From positions 34,011-98,010 of the forward strand of contig CAIOYC010000025.1 in assembly GCA_903862425.1 (NCBI GenBank): a DNA stretch of 64,000 nt, written 5' to 3'. Of this stretch, positions 8,511 through 17,125 are shown piece after piece. This DNA comes from an uncultured Caulobacterales bacterium (GTDB lineage Bacteria > Pseudomonadota > Alphaproteobacteria > Caulobacterales > Caulobacteraceae). Under the pieces are notes generated by a model. That model did no database searches, had not been told where the DNA came from, and saw only the letters and a program-made list of their open reading frames with translations. The position numbers and the translations under genes were made by a program. How positions within the stretch are numbered: the stretch's first letter is position 1; the number at the start of each line of letters is the position of its first letter.

Positions 8511-9833
8511 TCAGCCCTTCTTTTCCGCTTGCGCCACAGAACCCGCAGGCATGGCCGACCCACCGAGCACCGGCGTGGAGATCGAAGCCGGCACCGGGAG
8601 CGGCTTCTCGTAAATCCCGAGGAAGAACAAGATGCCGAAGTACGCGTAGTAATAAATTCCCAGGATCCGCGACAGCCAGGTCACCGAGAAGCCGGTAGGG
8701 TCGTTGTTTGCGGTGTGGCCAAGGGTGATCACCATGTCGTCCGGCTCCTTGCCGCCACACCAGCCGAGGCCGATGGTGGCGAAGATGAACAGGATGAAGA
8801 ACCAGCGCGCCGTCGGGCGGTAGCGCATGGAGCGCACCTTCGAGGTGTCCAGCCACGGCAGGGCGAACAGCATGGCGATGGCGCCGAACATGGCCAGCAC
8901 ACCAAACAGCTTCTGCGGTACTGAGCGCAGGATGGCGTAGAAGGGCAGGAAGTACCATTCGGGCACGATGTGCGCGGGCGTCACCAGCGGGTTGGCCGGC
9001 ACCTGGTTGTCCACGTGGCCGAGGGCCTCGGGGGCGAAGAACACGAACCAGGCGAACACCACGAAGAAGGCCATGATCGCGAAGCCGTCCTTCACCGTGT
9101 AGTAGGGGTGGAAGGGGATGGTGTCTTCCTTGGACTTGACCTCGACGCCGGTGGGGTTGGTGCTGTTGGGCACGTGCAGCGCCCACAGGTGCAGCACCGT
9201 GACGCCGGCGATCATGAACGGCAGCAGATAGTGCAGCGAGAAGAAGCGGTTCAGCGTCGCGCCGCCCACCGCAAACCCGCCCCACAGCCAGGTCGTGATG
9301 GCGGTGCCGAGGCCCGGGATCACCTGGTCGAAGGCGGAGAAGAGGTTGGTGATCACCACCGCGCCGGCGAAGCTCATCTGGCCCCAGGGCAGCACGTAGC
9401 CCATGAAGGCAGTGGCCATCATCAGCAGGTAGATGATGCAGCCGAGCAGCCACAGCACTTCGCGCGGCGCCTTGTAGGAGCCGTAGTACATGCCGCGGGC
9501 GATGTGGATATAGACCGCCAGGAAGAACATCGAGGCGCCGTTGGCGTGGATGTAGCGGATCAGCCAGCCATAGTTCACGTCGCGCATGATGTGCTCGACG
9601 GAGTTGAAGGCCATATCGCCGTTGGGCACGTAGTGCATGGCGAGGATCACGCCGGTGACGATCTGCACCACCAGCATGACCGACAGGATCGCCCCGAAGG
9701 TGTACCAGTAATTCAGGTTCTTGGGCGTCGGCAGGTCCAGATAATCGGCGGCGAAGCGCACGATCGGGAGCCGCGCGTCGAGCCAGCGCTCGATGCCCGT
9801 CTTGGGTTCATAGGTGGAGGGATGGGCGCTCAT
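8511..9833 (-). CDS. petB: Cytochrome b subunit of the cytochrome bc1 complex
   Basis: 440-residue integral membrane protein that holds both b haems and the two quinone sites. The bis-histidine pairs are His96/His110 and His201/His215, each 14 residues apart as expected. The PEWY motif of the quinol oxidation site is present ([11 protein letters not shown]). At least eight hydrophobic helices can be read. The gene begins 12 bases after the petA stop. Confidence 0.97.
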   Translation of the reverse strand: MSAHPSTYEPKTGIERWLDARLPIVRFAADYLDLPTPKNLNYWYTFGAILSVMLVVQIVTGVILAMHYVPNGDMAFNSVEHIMRDVNYGWLIRYIHANGASMFFLAVYIHIARGMYYGSYKAPREVLWLLGCIIYLLMMATAFMGYVLPWGQMSFAGAVVITNLFSAFDQVIPGLGTAITTWLWGGFAVGGATLNRFFSLHYLLPFMIAGVTVLHLWALHVPNSTNPTGVEVKSKEDTIPFHPYYTVKDGFAIMAFFVVFAWFVFFAPEALGHVDNQVPANPLVTPAHIVPEWYFLPFYAILRSVPQKLFGVLAMFGAIAMLFALPWLDTSKVRSMRYRPTARWFFILFIFATIGLGWCGGKEPDDMVITLGHTANNDPTGFSVTWLSRILGIYYYAYFGILFFLGIYEKPLPVPASISTPVLGGSAMPAGSVAQAEKKG

Positions 9834-9845
9834 CTGTCTGTACCC

Positions 9846-10385
9846 CTAGCCGATCTTGACCTTGGTGGGGCCCGTGAAGGCGTAGTCCGGCACCGCCAGA
9901 TTCTTCGGAGCGGGACCCTGACGGATCCGGCCAGAGGTGTCGTAGACCGAGCCGTGGCACGGGCAGAGCCAGCCGCCATAGGCGCCGCCTCCGAACCCAG
10001 GTACGCAGCCGAGGTGGGTGCAGACGCCGATCAGGATCAGCCATTCCGGGTTCTTCACCCGCGCGGCGTCCGCCTGCGGGTCAGGCATGGCGGCGTGATC
10101 GTCGCCACGGGCCTCGGCAATTTCCTTGGGGGTGCGGTGGCGGATGAACACCGGCTTGCCGCGCCAGATGATCGACACCTGCTGGCCCAGCGGCACCTTG
10201 CCATAGTCGTACTCGACCGAGGCCAGGGCGAGGGTGTCGCCCGAGGGGTTCATCTGGTCGACCAGCGGCCAGGCCAGGGCGGCCACGCCGCCGACCGCGC
10301 CGGTGACGGCGGCGATATGGATAAAGTCACGCCGCGAGGGATCTTCCCCGCCCGGATGGGTTTCGGCGTTCGCGGTATCGACCAC
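9846..10385 (-). CDS. petA: Rieske iron-sulfur subunit of the cytochrome bc1 complex
   Basis: About 179 residues. A twin-arginine signal/anchor (PSRRDFIHIAAVTGA) is followed by a transmembrane helix. The cluster-binding boxes are CTHLGC (122-127) and CPCHGS (141-146), which hold the [2Fe-2S] cluster through two Cys and two His and include the disulfide Cys pair. The start is set at a GTG at 10385 because no ATG lies in frame nearby and AAGGGG sits a few bases upstream. The frame stays open to 10781 but there it overlaps the divergent trmL. Export of the folded protein by Tat is known for the family. Confidence 0.93.
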   Translation of the reverse strand: MVDTANAETHPGGEDPSRRDFIHIAAVTGAVGGVAALAWPLVDQMNPSGDTLALASVEYDYGKVPLGQQVSIIWRGKPVFIRHRTPKEIAEARGDDHAAMPDPQADAARVKNPEWLILIGVCTHLGCVPGFGGGAYGGWLCPCHGSVYDTSGRIRQGPAPKNLAVPDYAFTGPTKVKIG

Positions 10386-10445
10386 GTGCAAGCCCCTTGC
10401 TTCACTGTGAGCGCGTGAGTTCGCGCATCGTGAGGATCGCTTAGA

Positions 10446-10949
10446 ATGCGTCTGGCCCTTTTTCAACCGGACATTCCGCAAAACCTTGGCGGAGCCATCA
10501 GACTGGCCGCCTGCCTGGGCGTCTGGCTGGACGTGATCGAGCCCTGCGCCTTCCCCCTTTCGGACCGCGCGCTGCGCCGCACGGCCATGGATTACGGCGA
10601 TGCAGCGCAGATTCAGCGCCACGACGGCTGGGACGCCTTCCGTGCGGCCATGCAGGCGCAGGGTCGAAGAATTCTGCTGTTCACCACCCGCGGCGCGCAG
10701 CCCTTTCACCATTTCGCCTATGAAGCGGACGACGTGCTGCTGTTCGGCCGGGAAAGCGCCGGCGTGCCCGACGCGGTGCACGGGGCGGCCGATGCGCGGC
10801 TGATCGTGCCGATCCGGCAGCAGACCCGCTCCCTCAACGTGGTCGCCACCGCGGCCATGGCCCTTGGCGAAGGCCTTCGGCAGACAAACGGGTTTGCGGC
10901 CCCGTCCACTTCGGCGATCGAAAATCCCGCGATCGTGTTTCCGGATTGA
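10446..10949 (+). CDS. trmL: tRNA (cytidine/uridine-34 2'-O-) methyltransferase
   Basis: 167-residue SPOUT-class methyltransferase. It methylates the ribose of the wobble base in tRNA-Leu isoacceptors. The opening MRLALFQPDIPQNLG is diagnostic of TrmL. The knot region (VLLFGRESAGVPD, then LIVPIRQQTRSLNVVATAA) carries the SAM-binding trefoil. Length is normal for this minimal enzyme. It is divergent from petA, with only about 60 bases between them, so both promoters must lie there. Confidence 0.95.
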   Translation: MRLALFQPDIPQNLGGAIRLAACLGVWLDVIEPCAFPLSDRALRRTAMDYGDAAQIQRHDGWDAFRAAMQAQGRRILLFTTRGAQPFHHFAYEADDVLLFGRESAGVPDAVHGAADARLIVPIRQQTRSLNVVATAAMALGEGLRQTNGFAAPSTSAIENPAIVFPD

Positions 10950-11010
10950 ATTGATCCACCCCGAGCTTGGCTCTAAGCCTGGACTTCCTCACCGCACGGA
11001 AGGGCGCCCC

Positions 11011-11697
11011 ATGGCCGACGGTTTCTCCACCCTGTTGCTTTCCCAGCGCATCGACGCCGCCGTCGGCGCGCGGGCCATGCTGTCCCATTCACTGTATCGC
11101 GCCTGGAGCGCGGGTACGCTGCCGCTGGACACCCTGAAGCTCTATGCGCGCCAGTATTTCCATCACGTGGAGGCCTTCCCCCGCGCGGTAAGCGCCACTC
11201 ACGCCGCCTGTCCCGACGCTCACGGCCGCCGCATGCTGGCCGAGAACCTGGCCGAGGAAGAAGGCCTGGGTGAAGGCCGAGCGCCGCACGCCGAACTGTG
11301 GATGAATTTCGCCGAGTCCCTGGGCGAGACCCGCGAGGCTGTGCTCGGCGAAACGCGCAACGCCGAGACCCAGGCCCTGATCGACACCTTCCGCCGCCTG
11401 TCGCGCCAGTCCTATGCGGCCGGCCTCGGCGCGCTCTACGCCTACGAGACCCAGCTGCCGGACGTCTCCACCACCAAGATCGACGGCCTGACCCGGTTTT
11501 ACGGCGTGACCGATGCGGCGGGGCTGGGCTTCTTCCGTGTCCATGAACTGGCCGACGTGGAGCACTCGGCCGTCTGCCGCGACCTGCTCGACCGCCTGCC
11601 CGATGCAGACCGGGAAGAGGCGCTGAGCGCCGCCGCCGAGCTTTCCGACGCCTTGCTGGGCTTCCTCAGCGGCGTGGAGCGCGCGTCGATCCATTGA
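11011..11697 (+). CDS. CADD-like (PqqC/TenA fold) protein, putative p-aminobenzoate synthase
   Basis: 228-residue all-helical protein of the PqqC/TenA fold, closest in pattern to the CADD family. The C-terminal metal motif reads H178-x3-D182-x2-H185, and Glu146 is followed exactly ten residues later by Lys156. In Chlamydia CADD the ligands are Glu142, His174, Asp178 and His181 with Lys152, so the spacing is identical with a shift of four. Glu84 and His93 are probable further ligands. Tyr29 and Tyr145 correspond to the tyrosines implicated in CADD chemistry, in which the enzyme sacrifices its own Tyr and Lys to make p-aminobenzoate. The CADD numbering is from memory. The ATG at 11011 has GGAAGGG upstream. 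Its stop overlaps the start of hemF. Confidence 0.8.
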   Translation: MADGFSTLLLSQRIDAAVGARAMLSHSLYRAWSAGTLPLDTLKLYARQYFHHVEAFPRAVSATHAACPDAHGRRMLAENLAEEEGLGEGRAPHAELWMNFAESLGETREAVLGETRNAETQALIDTFRRLSRQSYAAGLGALYAYETQLPDVSTTKIDGLTRFYGVTDAAGLGFFRVHELADVEHSAVCRDLLDRLPDADREEALSAAAELSDALLGFLSGVERASIH

Positions 11698-12563
11698 GCG
11701 ATCCCGCACTCGAAGCCCGCAAGCAGGCCGCGGAAGCCTGGTTTCGCGACCTGCAGGCGCGCCTGACCGGCGAACTGAACGCTATCGAGGCGGAGGCGCC
11801 GGACGACCTTTATCCCGGCGCGCCCGGCCGGTTCGAGCTCAAGGACTGGGCCCGTGCCGAGGGCGGCGGCGGGACCATGGGCCTGCTGCGTGGACGGGTG
11901 TTCGAAAAGGCGGGCGTCCACGTCTCGGTGGTGCACGGGACCTTCACGCCGGAAATGGCCAAGACCATGCCGGGGGCCGAGGAGGATCCGCGCTTTTTCG
12001 CCACCGGCATCAGCGTCATCGTCCACCCCAGGAACCCGCGCATGCCGACGGCGCACATGAATACGCGCTTCATCTGCACGACCGAGGCCTGGTTCGGCGG
12101 CGGCGGCGACCTGACGCCCATGCTGCCCGATCAGCGCCGCGACGATGCGCCGGACACGCTCGCCTTCCATGCCGCCATGAAGGGCGCCTGCGATCCGCAC
12201 GACCCGACCTGGTATCCGGCTTACAAGAAGGAGGCGGACGAATATTTCTGGCTGCCCCACCGCAAGGAGCCGCGCGGAACGGGGGGCATCTTCTACGACC
12301 GCCACCGCTCGGGCGACGTGGCCAAGGACTTCGCCTTCACCCAGGACGTGGGCAAGGCCTTCCTCGATGTATACCCACGCATCTGCCGGAGCCGGCTGCT
12401 GGAGCCGTGGACGCCCGAGGAGCGGCTGCAGCAGCGTATTCAGCGCGGCCGCTATGTGGAGTTCAACCTGCTCTACGACCGCGGCACGGTGTTCGGCCTG
12501 AAGACCGGCGGCAACATCGAGTCCATTCTCAGCTCCATGCCGCCGGATGTCGCGTGGCCGTGA
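11694..12563 (+). CDS. hemF: Oxygen-dependent coproporphyrinogen III oxidase
   Basis: 289-residue haem biosynthesis enzyme that oxidatively decarboxylates coproporphyrinogen III to protoporphyrinogen IX. Signatures include the conserved block with RNPRMPTAHMNTRF, the Gly-rich GGGGDLTPM, and RYVEFNLLYDRGT followed by GLKTGGNIESILSSMPP. The start is a TTG whose last two bases belong to the TGA of the preceding gene, so translation is coupled to the CADD-like protein. The C-terminus ends shortly after MPP, somewhat earlier than in enterobacterial HemF; to my recollection this is usual for alphaproteobacterial forms. Confidence 0.95.
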   Translation: MSDPALEARKQAAEAWFRDLQARLTGELNAIEAEAPDDLYPGAPGRFELKDWARAEGGGGTMGLLRGRVFEKAGVHVSVVHGTFTPEMAKTMPGAEEDPRFFATGISVIVHPRNPRMPTAHMNTRFICTTEAWFGGGGDLTPMLPDQRRDDAPDTLAFHAAMKGACDPHDPTWYPAYKKEADEYFWLPHRKEPRGTGGIFYDRHRSGDVAKDFAFTQDVGKAFLDVYPRICRSRLLEPWTPEERLQQRIQRGRYVEFNLLYDRGTVFGLKTGGNIESILSSMPPDVAWP

Positions 12564-12594
12564 ATCCCTTTCCGCCCTGACGCGTTAGACCCGC

Positions 12595-12822
12595 ATGGCC
12601 AGCGCCTCACACCCCTATAGCGTCCGCGCCTCGAACGAGAGCCGCGATCACGGCCACACGGTCGAGGCCGACGGCTTCGAGGCCGCCGCCCTCGCCTATG
12701 CGGAAAGCTGGTCGCCTTCCGACACCGAGGAGGTTTCGGTGATCGTGCGCGAGCGCGAGACCGGGCGCGAACAGTGTTTTCGCGTCCACATCGGCGCGGG
12801 CGAGGCGGAGCCCTGCGCCTGA
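12595..12822 (+). CDS. DUF5961-type small protein
   Basis: 75-residue soluble protein. The layout (YSVRASNESRDHGHTVEADGFEAAALAYAE, then EEVSVIVRERETGREQCFRVHIG) is a short two-part alpha/beta fold that I associate with DUF5961, found mainly in Caulobacterales. No catalytic motif is visible. It follows hemF by 31 bases in the same direction and may be co-transcribed. The function is unknown. Confidence 0.65.
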   Translation: MASASHPYSVRASNESRDHGHTVEADGFEAAALAYAESWSPSDTEEVSVIVRERETGREQCFRVHIGAGEAEPCA

Positions 12823-12876
12823 TCCGGCTCGCATCGCCGATTTGGGCATGACCTTCCGCTACCCTCGCTTATGATC

Positions 12877-12905
12877 CGGGTCCCGGCATGCGGCGGGATG
12901 AGCGG
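12877..12905. repeat. Degenerate copy of the dispersed palindromic repeat
   Basis: The stretch just before the lldD-like start shares CGGGATGAGCGG and the GGGTCCC block with the right arm of the REPIN at 2603-2697, in the same orientation. The centre has diverged. It ends about 12 bases before the ATG, so it forms part of the 5' leader. Confidence 0.4.
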
Positions 12906-12917
12906 AGTGGGGAAGCC

Positions 12918-14057
12918 ATGCCGGCGGTAGTCAGTCCAGCAGACGAACGGCTCGCCGCCCGGCGGGCGCTGCCGCGGATGCTGTTCGACTATATCGACGG
13001 CGGCGCCTACGACGAGGTGACGCTGGGGCGGAACGTGGCCGATTTCCGCGCGCTGGTGCTGCGCCAGCGGGTGATGCGCGACGTCTCGCGGCTCGACACC
13101 ACGGTGGAGCTGTTCGGGGCGAGCCTGTCCATGCCGGTCATGCTGGGGCCGGTGGGGTTCGCCGGCATGTTCGCCCATCGGGGCGAGCGGCAGGCGGCGC
13201 GGGCGGCGGAGGCGGCGGGCGTGCCCTTCACCCTCTCCACCCTGTCCATCTGCCCCCTGGAAGAGGTGCGCGCGGCGGTGAGTGGGCCGATCTGGTTCCA
13301 GCTCTACATGATCAAGGACCGGCCCTTCATGGAAAAGCTGCTGGCGCGGTGCGAGGCGGCGGGTGTCCCCGGCCTGGTCTTCACCGTCGACCTGCCGGTG
13401 GGCGGCGCCCGCTATCGCGACGCGCGCTCGGGCTTCTCGAGCACCCTCACGGGGCTGAACGAGGCGGCGAGGATCGCCAATATCGCTTCCAAGCCCCGCT
13501 GGCTGTGGGACGTGGCCCTGCACGGCCGCCCCCACCACTTCGGCAACATCGTCGAGGCCGTACCGGAAGGACAGCTCGGCGACTTCTCCGCCTGGATCCA
13601 CCGCAACTTCGACCCCACCCTGACCTGGGATCACATCGCCTGGATCCGCGAGCGATGGAAAAAGCCCATCCTGATCAAGGGCATCTTGGACCCGGAGGAT
13701 GCGAAGCTGGCGGTGCAGGCGGGGGTGGACGGGCTGATCGTCTCTAACCACGGGGGTCGCCAGCTCGACGGCGCCATCTCCTCGGTGCGCGCCTTACCGG
13801 CGGTGGTGGAAGCGGTGGACGGACGCATCCCGGTGCTGATGGACGGCGGCGTGCGATCGGGGCTCGACGTGCTGAAGGCCATGGCGCTGGGCGCTTCCGC
13901 CTGCCTGATCGGCCGAAACTGGGCCTACGCCCTGGCGGCGGGCGGCGAGGCCGGCGTGTTGCGCATGCTGGAGCGGATGCGCTCGGAGCTGAAGGTGGCC
14001 ATGGCCCTCACCGGCTGTACCGACGTCAAGGCGGCCGGCCCCGATCTGCTCGCCTAG
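12918..14057 (+). CDS. lldD: FMN-dependent L-lactate dehydrogenase / alpha-hydroxy acid oxidase
   Basis: 379-residue flavoprotein of the alpha-hydroxy acid dehydrogenase family. It oxidises L-lactate or a related 2-hydroxy acid and, in lldD-type enzymes, feeds the quinone pool at the membrane. The catalytic His278 is in VSNHGGRQLDG. The FMN-phosphate motifs near the end (LMDGGVRSGLDVLKA, LIGRNWAYAL) and the opening FDYIDGGAYDE are typical. The ATG at 12918 has a GGGGAAG ribosome binding site; an upstream in-frame ATG at 12888 lies within the repeat remnant. The exact substrate cannot be told from sequence. Confidence 0.88.
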   Translation: MPAVVSPADERLAARRALPRMLFDYIDGGAYDEVTLGRNVADFRALVLRQRVMRDVSRLDTTVELFGASLSMPVMLGPVGFAGMFAHRGERQAARAAEAAGVPFTLSTLSICPLEEVRAAVSGPIWFQLYMIKDRPFMEKLLARCEAAGVPGLVFTVDLPVGGARYRDARSGFSSTLTGLNEAARIANIASKPRWLWDVALHGRPHHFGNIVEAVPEGQLGDFSAWIHRNFDPTLTWDHIAWIRERWKKPILIKGILDPEDAKLAVQAGVDGLIVSNHGGRQLDGAISSVRALPAVVEAVDGRIPVLMDGGVRSGLDVLKAMALGASACLIGRNWAYALAAGGEAGVLRMLERMRSELKVAMALTGCTDVKAAGPDLLA

Positions 14058-14123
14058 CCGGCGCGGCCTGAAAAGGCCGTGATCGGTTGTCATCCTGTCC
14101 CGATCATCCCTCGGAGACGCCCG

Positions 14124-14555
14124 TTGCGCGCCCTGCTCGTCGCCCTTCCTCTCGTGCTCGTCGCCGGTTCGGCCCTGGCGGCGGAGAAGACCATCCTGCC
14201 GGGCTATTGGGAGAGCGTCAGCGAAGCCAACCTGATGGGCAGGAGTACGCCCAAGACCGAGCGGCGCTGCATCACCGCCGACAAGGTGGCGCAGTTCATC
14301 TCCACCCCCTCCACCGGTCACTACACCTGCACCTATGCGAAGAAGAGCGTCAGCGGCGGCAAGGCCGACTTCCAGGGCCAGTGCGTCGACAAGCATGGCA
14401 ACGCCTTCGACATCGTCATGCAGGGAACCTATGCGGCGGAGCATTTCCACATGGCGGCGCGTTTCTCCCTGCCCAACCTGCCCATGTTCGGCGGCACGGC
14501 CAGCACCGACGCCAAGCGCATCAGCGCCGAGTGCCCGGTGGAAGAGCCCAGGTAG
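14124..14555 (+). CDS. DUF3617 exported protein
   Basis: About 143 residues. A signal peptide (RALLVALPLVLVAGSALA) is followed by a DUF3617-type domain: PGYWESVSEANLMG, two widely spaced Cys residues (RRCITAD and YTCTYAK), a third Cys (GQCVDKHG) and a fourth near the end (AECPVEE). Four conserved Cys suggest two disulfides in the periplasm. A TTG start at 14124 follows GGAGA; a GTG at 14079 in the same frame is the alternative. Function unknown. It is convergent with rpmB. Confidence 0.7.
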   Translation: MRALLVALPLVLVAGSALAAEKTILPGYWESVSEANLMGRSTPKTERRCITADKVAQFISTPSTGHYTCTYAKKSVSGGKADFQGQCVDKHGNAFDIVMQGTYAAEHFHMAARFSLPNLPMFGGTASTDAKRISAECPVEEPR

Positions 14556-14563
14556 CGGCCACG

Positions 14564-14592
14564 AAAAAGGCCCCGCCGTTCCCAGCGAGGCC
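14564..14592 (-). terminator. Rho-independent terminator of rpmB
   Basis: Read on the minus strand, an 8-bp stem (GGCCTCGC with GCGGGGCC, one G-T pair) closes an 8-base loop and is followed directly by five T residues. It lies 27-55 bases past the rpmB stop, which suits a canonical terminator. Confidence 0.75.
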
Positions 14593-14618
14593 TCGAACGT
14601 CTCAGCAGATTAACCCGA

Positions 14619-14918
14619 TCAGGCGGCGGCGGTCTGGCCGGCCAGCTTGGCCTTCACCTGGCGCTTGATCTTCAGCGCCTTGGGCGAGAGCACATCGTCG
14701 CGCGAGTTCATCAGCACGTTGTCGAGGCCGCCGCGGAAGTCCAGCGTACGCAGGGCCGCATTCGTGATCTTCAGCTTGAAGGATTGGCCGAGCGCTTCCG
14801 ACGGCAGGTTGATCTGCGCCAACGACGGCAGAAAGCGGCGCTTGGTCTTGATGTTGGAGTGGCTCACATTGTGGCCGACCATGGGGCCGACGCCCGTGAG
14901 TTCGCAAACGCGCGACAT
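14619..14918 (-). CDS. rpmB: Large ribosomal subunit protein bL28
   Basis: 99-residue ribosomal protein. The opening MSRVCELTGVGPMVGHNVSHSN is diagnostic, including the Cys and the conserved NVSHSN segment. The basic middle (KTKRRFLPSLAQINL) and the DDVLSPKALKIKRQVKAKL tail fit the longer alphaproteobacterial form. The frame stays open upstream but the start at 14918 gives the canonical N-terminus. The gene stands alone on its strand, with a strong terminator behind it. Confidence 0.97.
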   Translation of the reverse strand: MSRVCELTGVGPMVGHNVSHSNIKTKRRFLPSLAQINLPSEALGQSFKLKITNAALRTLDFRGGLDNVLMNSRDDVLSPKALKIKRQVKAKLAGQTAAA

Positions 14919-15185
14919 GTTCAAGATCCGGATCTTGGCCTCCGGAATATCCGGCGACCGGCAATGGAAAGACGGCGCTCGAAGATCGCTCTCCGTGCGG
15001 GAGGCGCGCATATAGTCCAGAGCATGGTGGATGGTCAAGGAAAAGCCATCGGCGCCCGGCATCAAGCCCATCGCCGTGGCGGACGGGCCTCACCCTGGGC
15101 TGTTCGTAATGTATGCCGGTTGAACCGTCTTTGCATTGTCGCGCGCGGCCCCTATCTCACCGCTCGGTGGACGGAGCTATCGGGA

Positions 15186-16037
15186 ATGAGTTTCACGGCC
15201 CGCTTCGGGGCGCTTGTTACAAGGACGCTTTGCGCCGCGATCTGCCTTGGCCTGGCTGGTGCGGCTCTGCCGGTGCGCGCGCAGGAGCCGCTGCACCTGT
15301 CGCTGAACTATGACGGCAGCCTGTATGTGAAGGTGCTGGACGTCTCGGTGGACCAGGTGCTGGACGGCAAGGCCTTCCAGGCTTCGGCCCACATCAAGAC
15401 CTCCGGCATCCTCTCCATGTTCCGCAAGGTCAATCTGCGGGCGGAGACACAAGGGCGGCTGGAACACGACGTGCCCCTGCCCAAGACCTTCTCCTACCTG
15501 AACAATGACGGTCATAAGAACCGGCAGGTCACCACCACCTGGTCCCCCACCGACGTGGCCACCCGCTCCTCGCCGCAGTTCCCCAACATGGGCGATCCGC
15601 CCGCCACCCGCGAGCAGAAGCTGGAGGCGGCGGACCCCCTTACCATCCTCACCCGGATGACCCTGCTGCCCTCCGGCGAGAAGCCCTGTCAGGGCGTCAG
15701 CCAGTTCTATGACGGCAAGCAGCGCTATGACGTCGAGTACAGCTATCGCGGCCCCGCCACGCCCGATGCGCGCGAGCACAAGCTCGGCATCACCAGCGCC
15801 GTGCGCTGCAGCCTGGTCTATCGTGAGGTGGCGGGCTTCAAGAAGAAGCCGGCCGACCAGCGCGGCCAGGGCCTGCGCCGCGACGTGACCGTGGGTCTGG
15901 GTCGTATCGGCGCCTCGGGGCCGTGGGTGATCTCTTTCCTGCGCGCCGACACCTTCCTCGGAGCGGCGGAGATCGATCTCGTCAACGCCCGCGTGGACGG
16001 GGCGCGGGCCGGGGACCAGCTTCGCGCCGGTTTGTGA
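15186..16037 (+). CDS. DUF3108 exported protein
   Basis: 283-residue protein with a signal peptide (hydrophobic residues about 10-30, then ALPVRAQ). The rest is a beta-rich DUF3108-type domain: LNYDGSLYVKVLDVSVDQ, AHIKTSGILSMFRKVNLRAETQG, then YDGKQRYDVEY and two Cys residues (PCQGVS, AVRCSL) that may pair. Such proteins sit in the periplasm or outer membrane; the role is not established. The ATG at 15186 follows a short GGGA. In-frame upstream sequence overlaps the divergent rpmB and is not convincing. Confidence 0.75.
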   Translation: MSFTARFGALVTRTLCAAICLGLAGAALPVRAQEPLHLSLNYDGSLYVKVLDVSVDQVLDGKAFQASAHIKTSGILSMFRKVNLRAETQGRLEHDVPLPKTFSYLNNDGHKNRQVTTTWSPTDVATRSSPQFPNMGDPPATREQKLEAADPLTILTRMTLLPSGEKPCQGVSQFYDGKQRYDVEYSYRGPATPDAREHKLGITSAVRCSLVYREVAGFKKKPADQRGQGLRRDVTVGLGRIGASGPWVISFLRADTFLGAAEIDLVNARVDGARAGDQLRAGL

Positions 16038-16081
16038 CCGGCCCCCACGGCGCCCCCCACATCTAGTAGGGAACAAAGCCT

Positions 16082-16220
16082 GAATCGGACGTAATCACCG
16101 ATTCGGACCTGATTCGTTTCGCCACTGTTCCGCCTGACTCGCCCACCGCGTTAACGCCTCGCCAAAGCACGATCCTGCAAGGCGAATCCGGGTAGCAAAC
16201 CCTCGCCATTCGCGTTAACG
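16082..16220. promoter_or_regulatory. GANTC (CcrM-type) cluster with repeated CGCGTTAACG boxes
   Basis: Five GANTC sites fall within 107 bases: 16082, 16100, 16111, 16136 and 16184. The first two form an inverted repeat (GAATCGG and CCGATTC). The exact 10-mer CGCGTTAACG, which contains the palindrome CGTTAACG, occurs at 16147-16156 and again at 16211-16220. In Caulobacterales GANTC is methylated by CcrM and read by GcrA, and TTAAC is the CtrA half-site. The region probably controls the exported protein gene starting at 16253. That regulatory reading is inference. Confidence 0.55.
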
Positions 16221-16252
16221 TTTCATCGGGACATCGGCTCGGGAGGCTGAAG

Positions 16253-17125
16253 GTGGGGCGCGCGACGTTAGCGCGAAGCGGGATCGCGGCGATGATTTTC
16301 GCCGTGGCCTGCGCGACTCCACTGTTCGCCCAAACCCGTCCTGAACCCTCTTCGCAGACTTCTGCGCCGTCGGCGTCTTCGCCTTCCACCGAGCGTCGCC
16401 CCGATCCGGTGACACAGGCCTATCTGTTCGGCGCGGCCTACAAGGAATCCGACCTTTCCACCGATCGCGCCGGCGGCATGATGTTCCTGCCGGGCCGCGG
16501 GCTGATCCGCTGGGAGACACAGGGCAAGACCCTGGCGGAGCAGGAGGAGCTGAAGACCGAGGCGATCGGGCGCGCCGACGCCCGCGCCGTCCAGCAGGAG
16601 ATCGACGCCCAGCAGGCGGTGCGCGACCGGGTTCGCGAGCAGACCGAGCTCGCCACGGCCGACCACGAACACATGGGCTTCGCCGCCGACGCCCGCGCGG
16701 TGCCTGCCCTGAACATGTCATCGGTCACCGGTACGCGTCGCCAGGCGGGCGGCATGGTGGCGCTGAACCGGGCGGCGATCAAAGATCAGTTCGTCAACGC
16801 CATGGGCGTGAAGAGCGGTACCAGCTTCAAGGATCGCAATCGGCTCTATGTGTTCGGCGCCGTGTCGGGGCGGGGCGTGGGGCTCAACCTGCTGCACGAC
16901 AACGGCAATGGGCTGGCGGGGGGCTGGCGCAATGCGGGCCTGTCCACCGACCGGGGCGGCTTCGTCGGCCAGCGCCAGGCGGGGCTGGCCATGCGCAACG
17001 GTCGCTCGCAGATCGCCCTCAGCTACGTGCGCGAAAAGACCCGCGCCCAGCTTCTCGGCATAACCTCGATCAAGGATCACCGGGCGATGCTGAACTTCAC
17101 CTTCACCCCCGGCGGGCGCAAATAG
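16253..17125 (+). CDS. Exported hypothetical protein
   Basis: 290 residues, no family recognised. A signal peptide (1-26, ending PLFAQ) is followed by a Ser/Pro-rich linker (28-48) and a charged, Gln/Glu-rich helical segment (about 95-145). The C-terminal third alternates short polar and hydrophobic strands with Gly-rich turns (VFGAVSGRGVGLNLLHDNG, then AMLNFTFTPGGRK). The tail could be a small beta domain or outer-membrane strands. The GTG start has GGGAGG 8 bases upstream. Five GANTC sites precede the gene and four follow it, which makes cell-cycle control likely. Confidence 0.65.
   Translation: MGRATLARSGIAAMIFAVACATPLFAQTRPEPSSQTSAPSASSPSTERRPDPVTQAYLFGAAYKESDLSTDRAGGMMFLPGRGLIRWETQGKTLAEQEELKTEAIGRADARAVQQEIDAQQAVRDRVREQTELATADHEHMGFAADARAVPALNMSSVTGTRRQAGGMVALNRAAIKDQFVNAMGVKSGTSFKDRNRLYVFGAVSGRGVGLNLLHDNGNGLAGGWRNAGLSTDRGGFVGQRQAGLAMRNGRSQIALSYVREKTRAQLLGITSIKDHRAMLNFTFTPGGRK

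Noticed and set aside
7642..9453. 603-codon frame read as one protein fused to cytochrome c1
   Set aside because: Only the part from 8505 is cytochrome c1; the rest is the shifted frame of cytochrome b.
12480..12563. Truncation of hemF at its C-terminus
   Set aside because: The protein ends earlier than E. coli HemF, but the end after MPP is, to my recollection, normal for alphaproteobacteria and no frameshift is seen.
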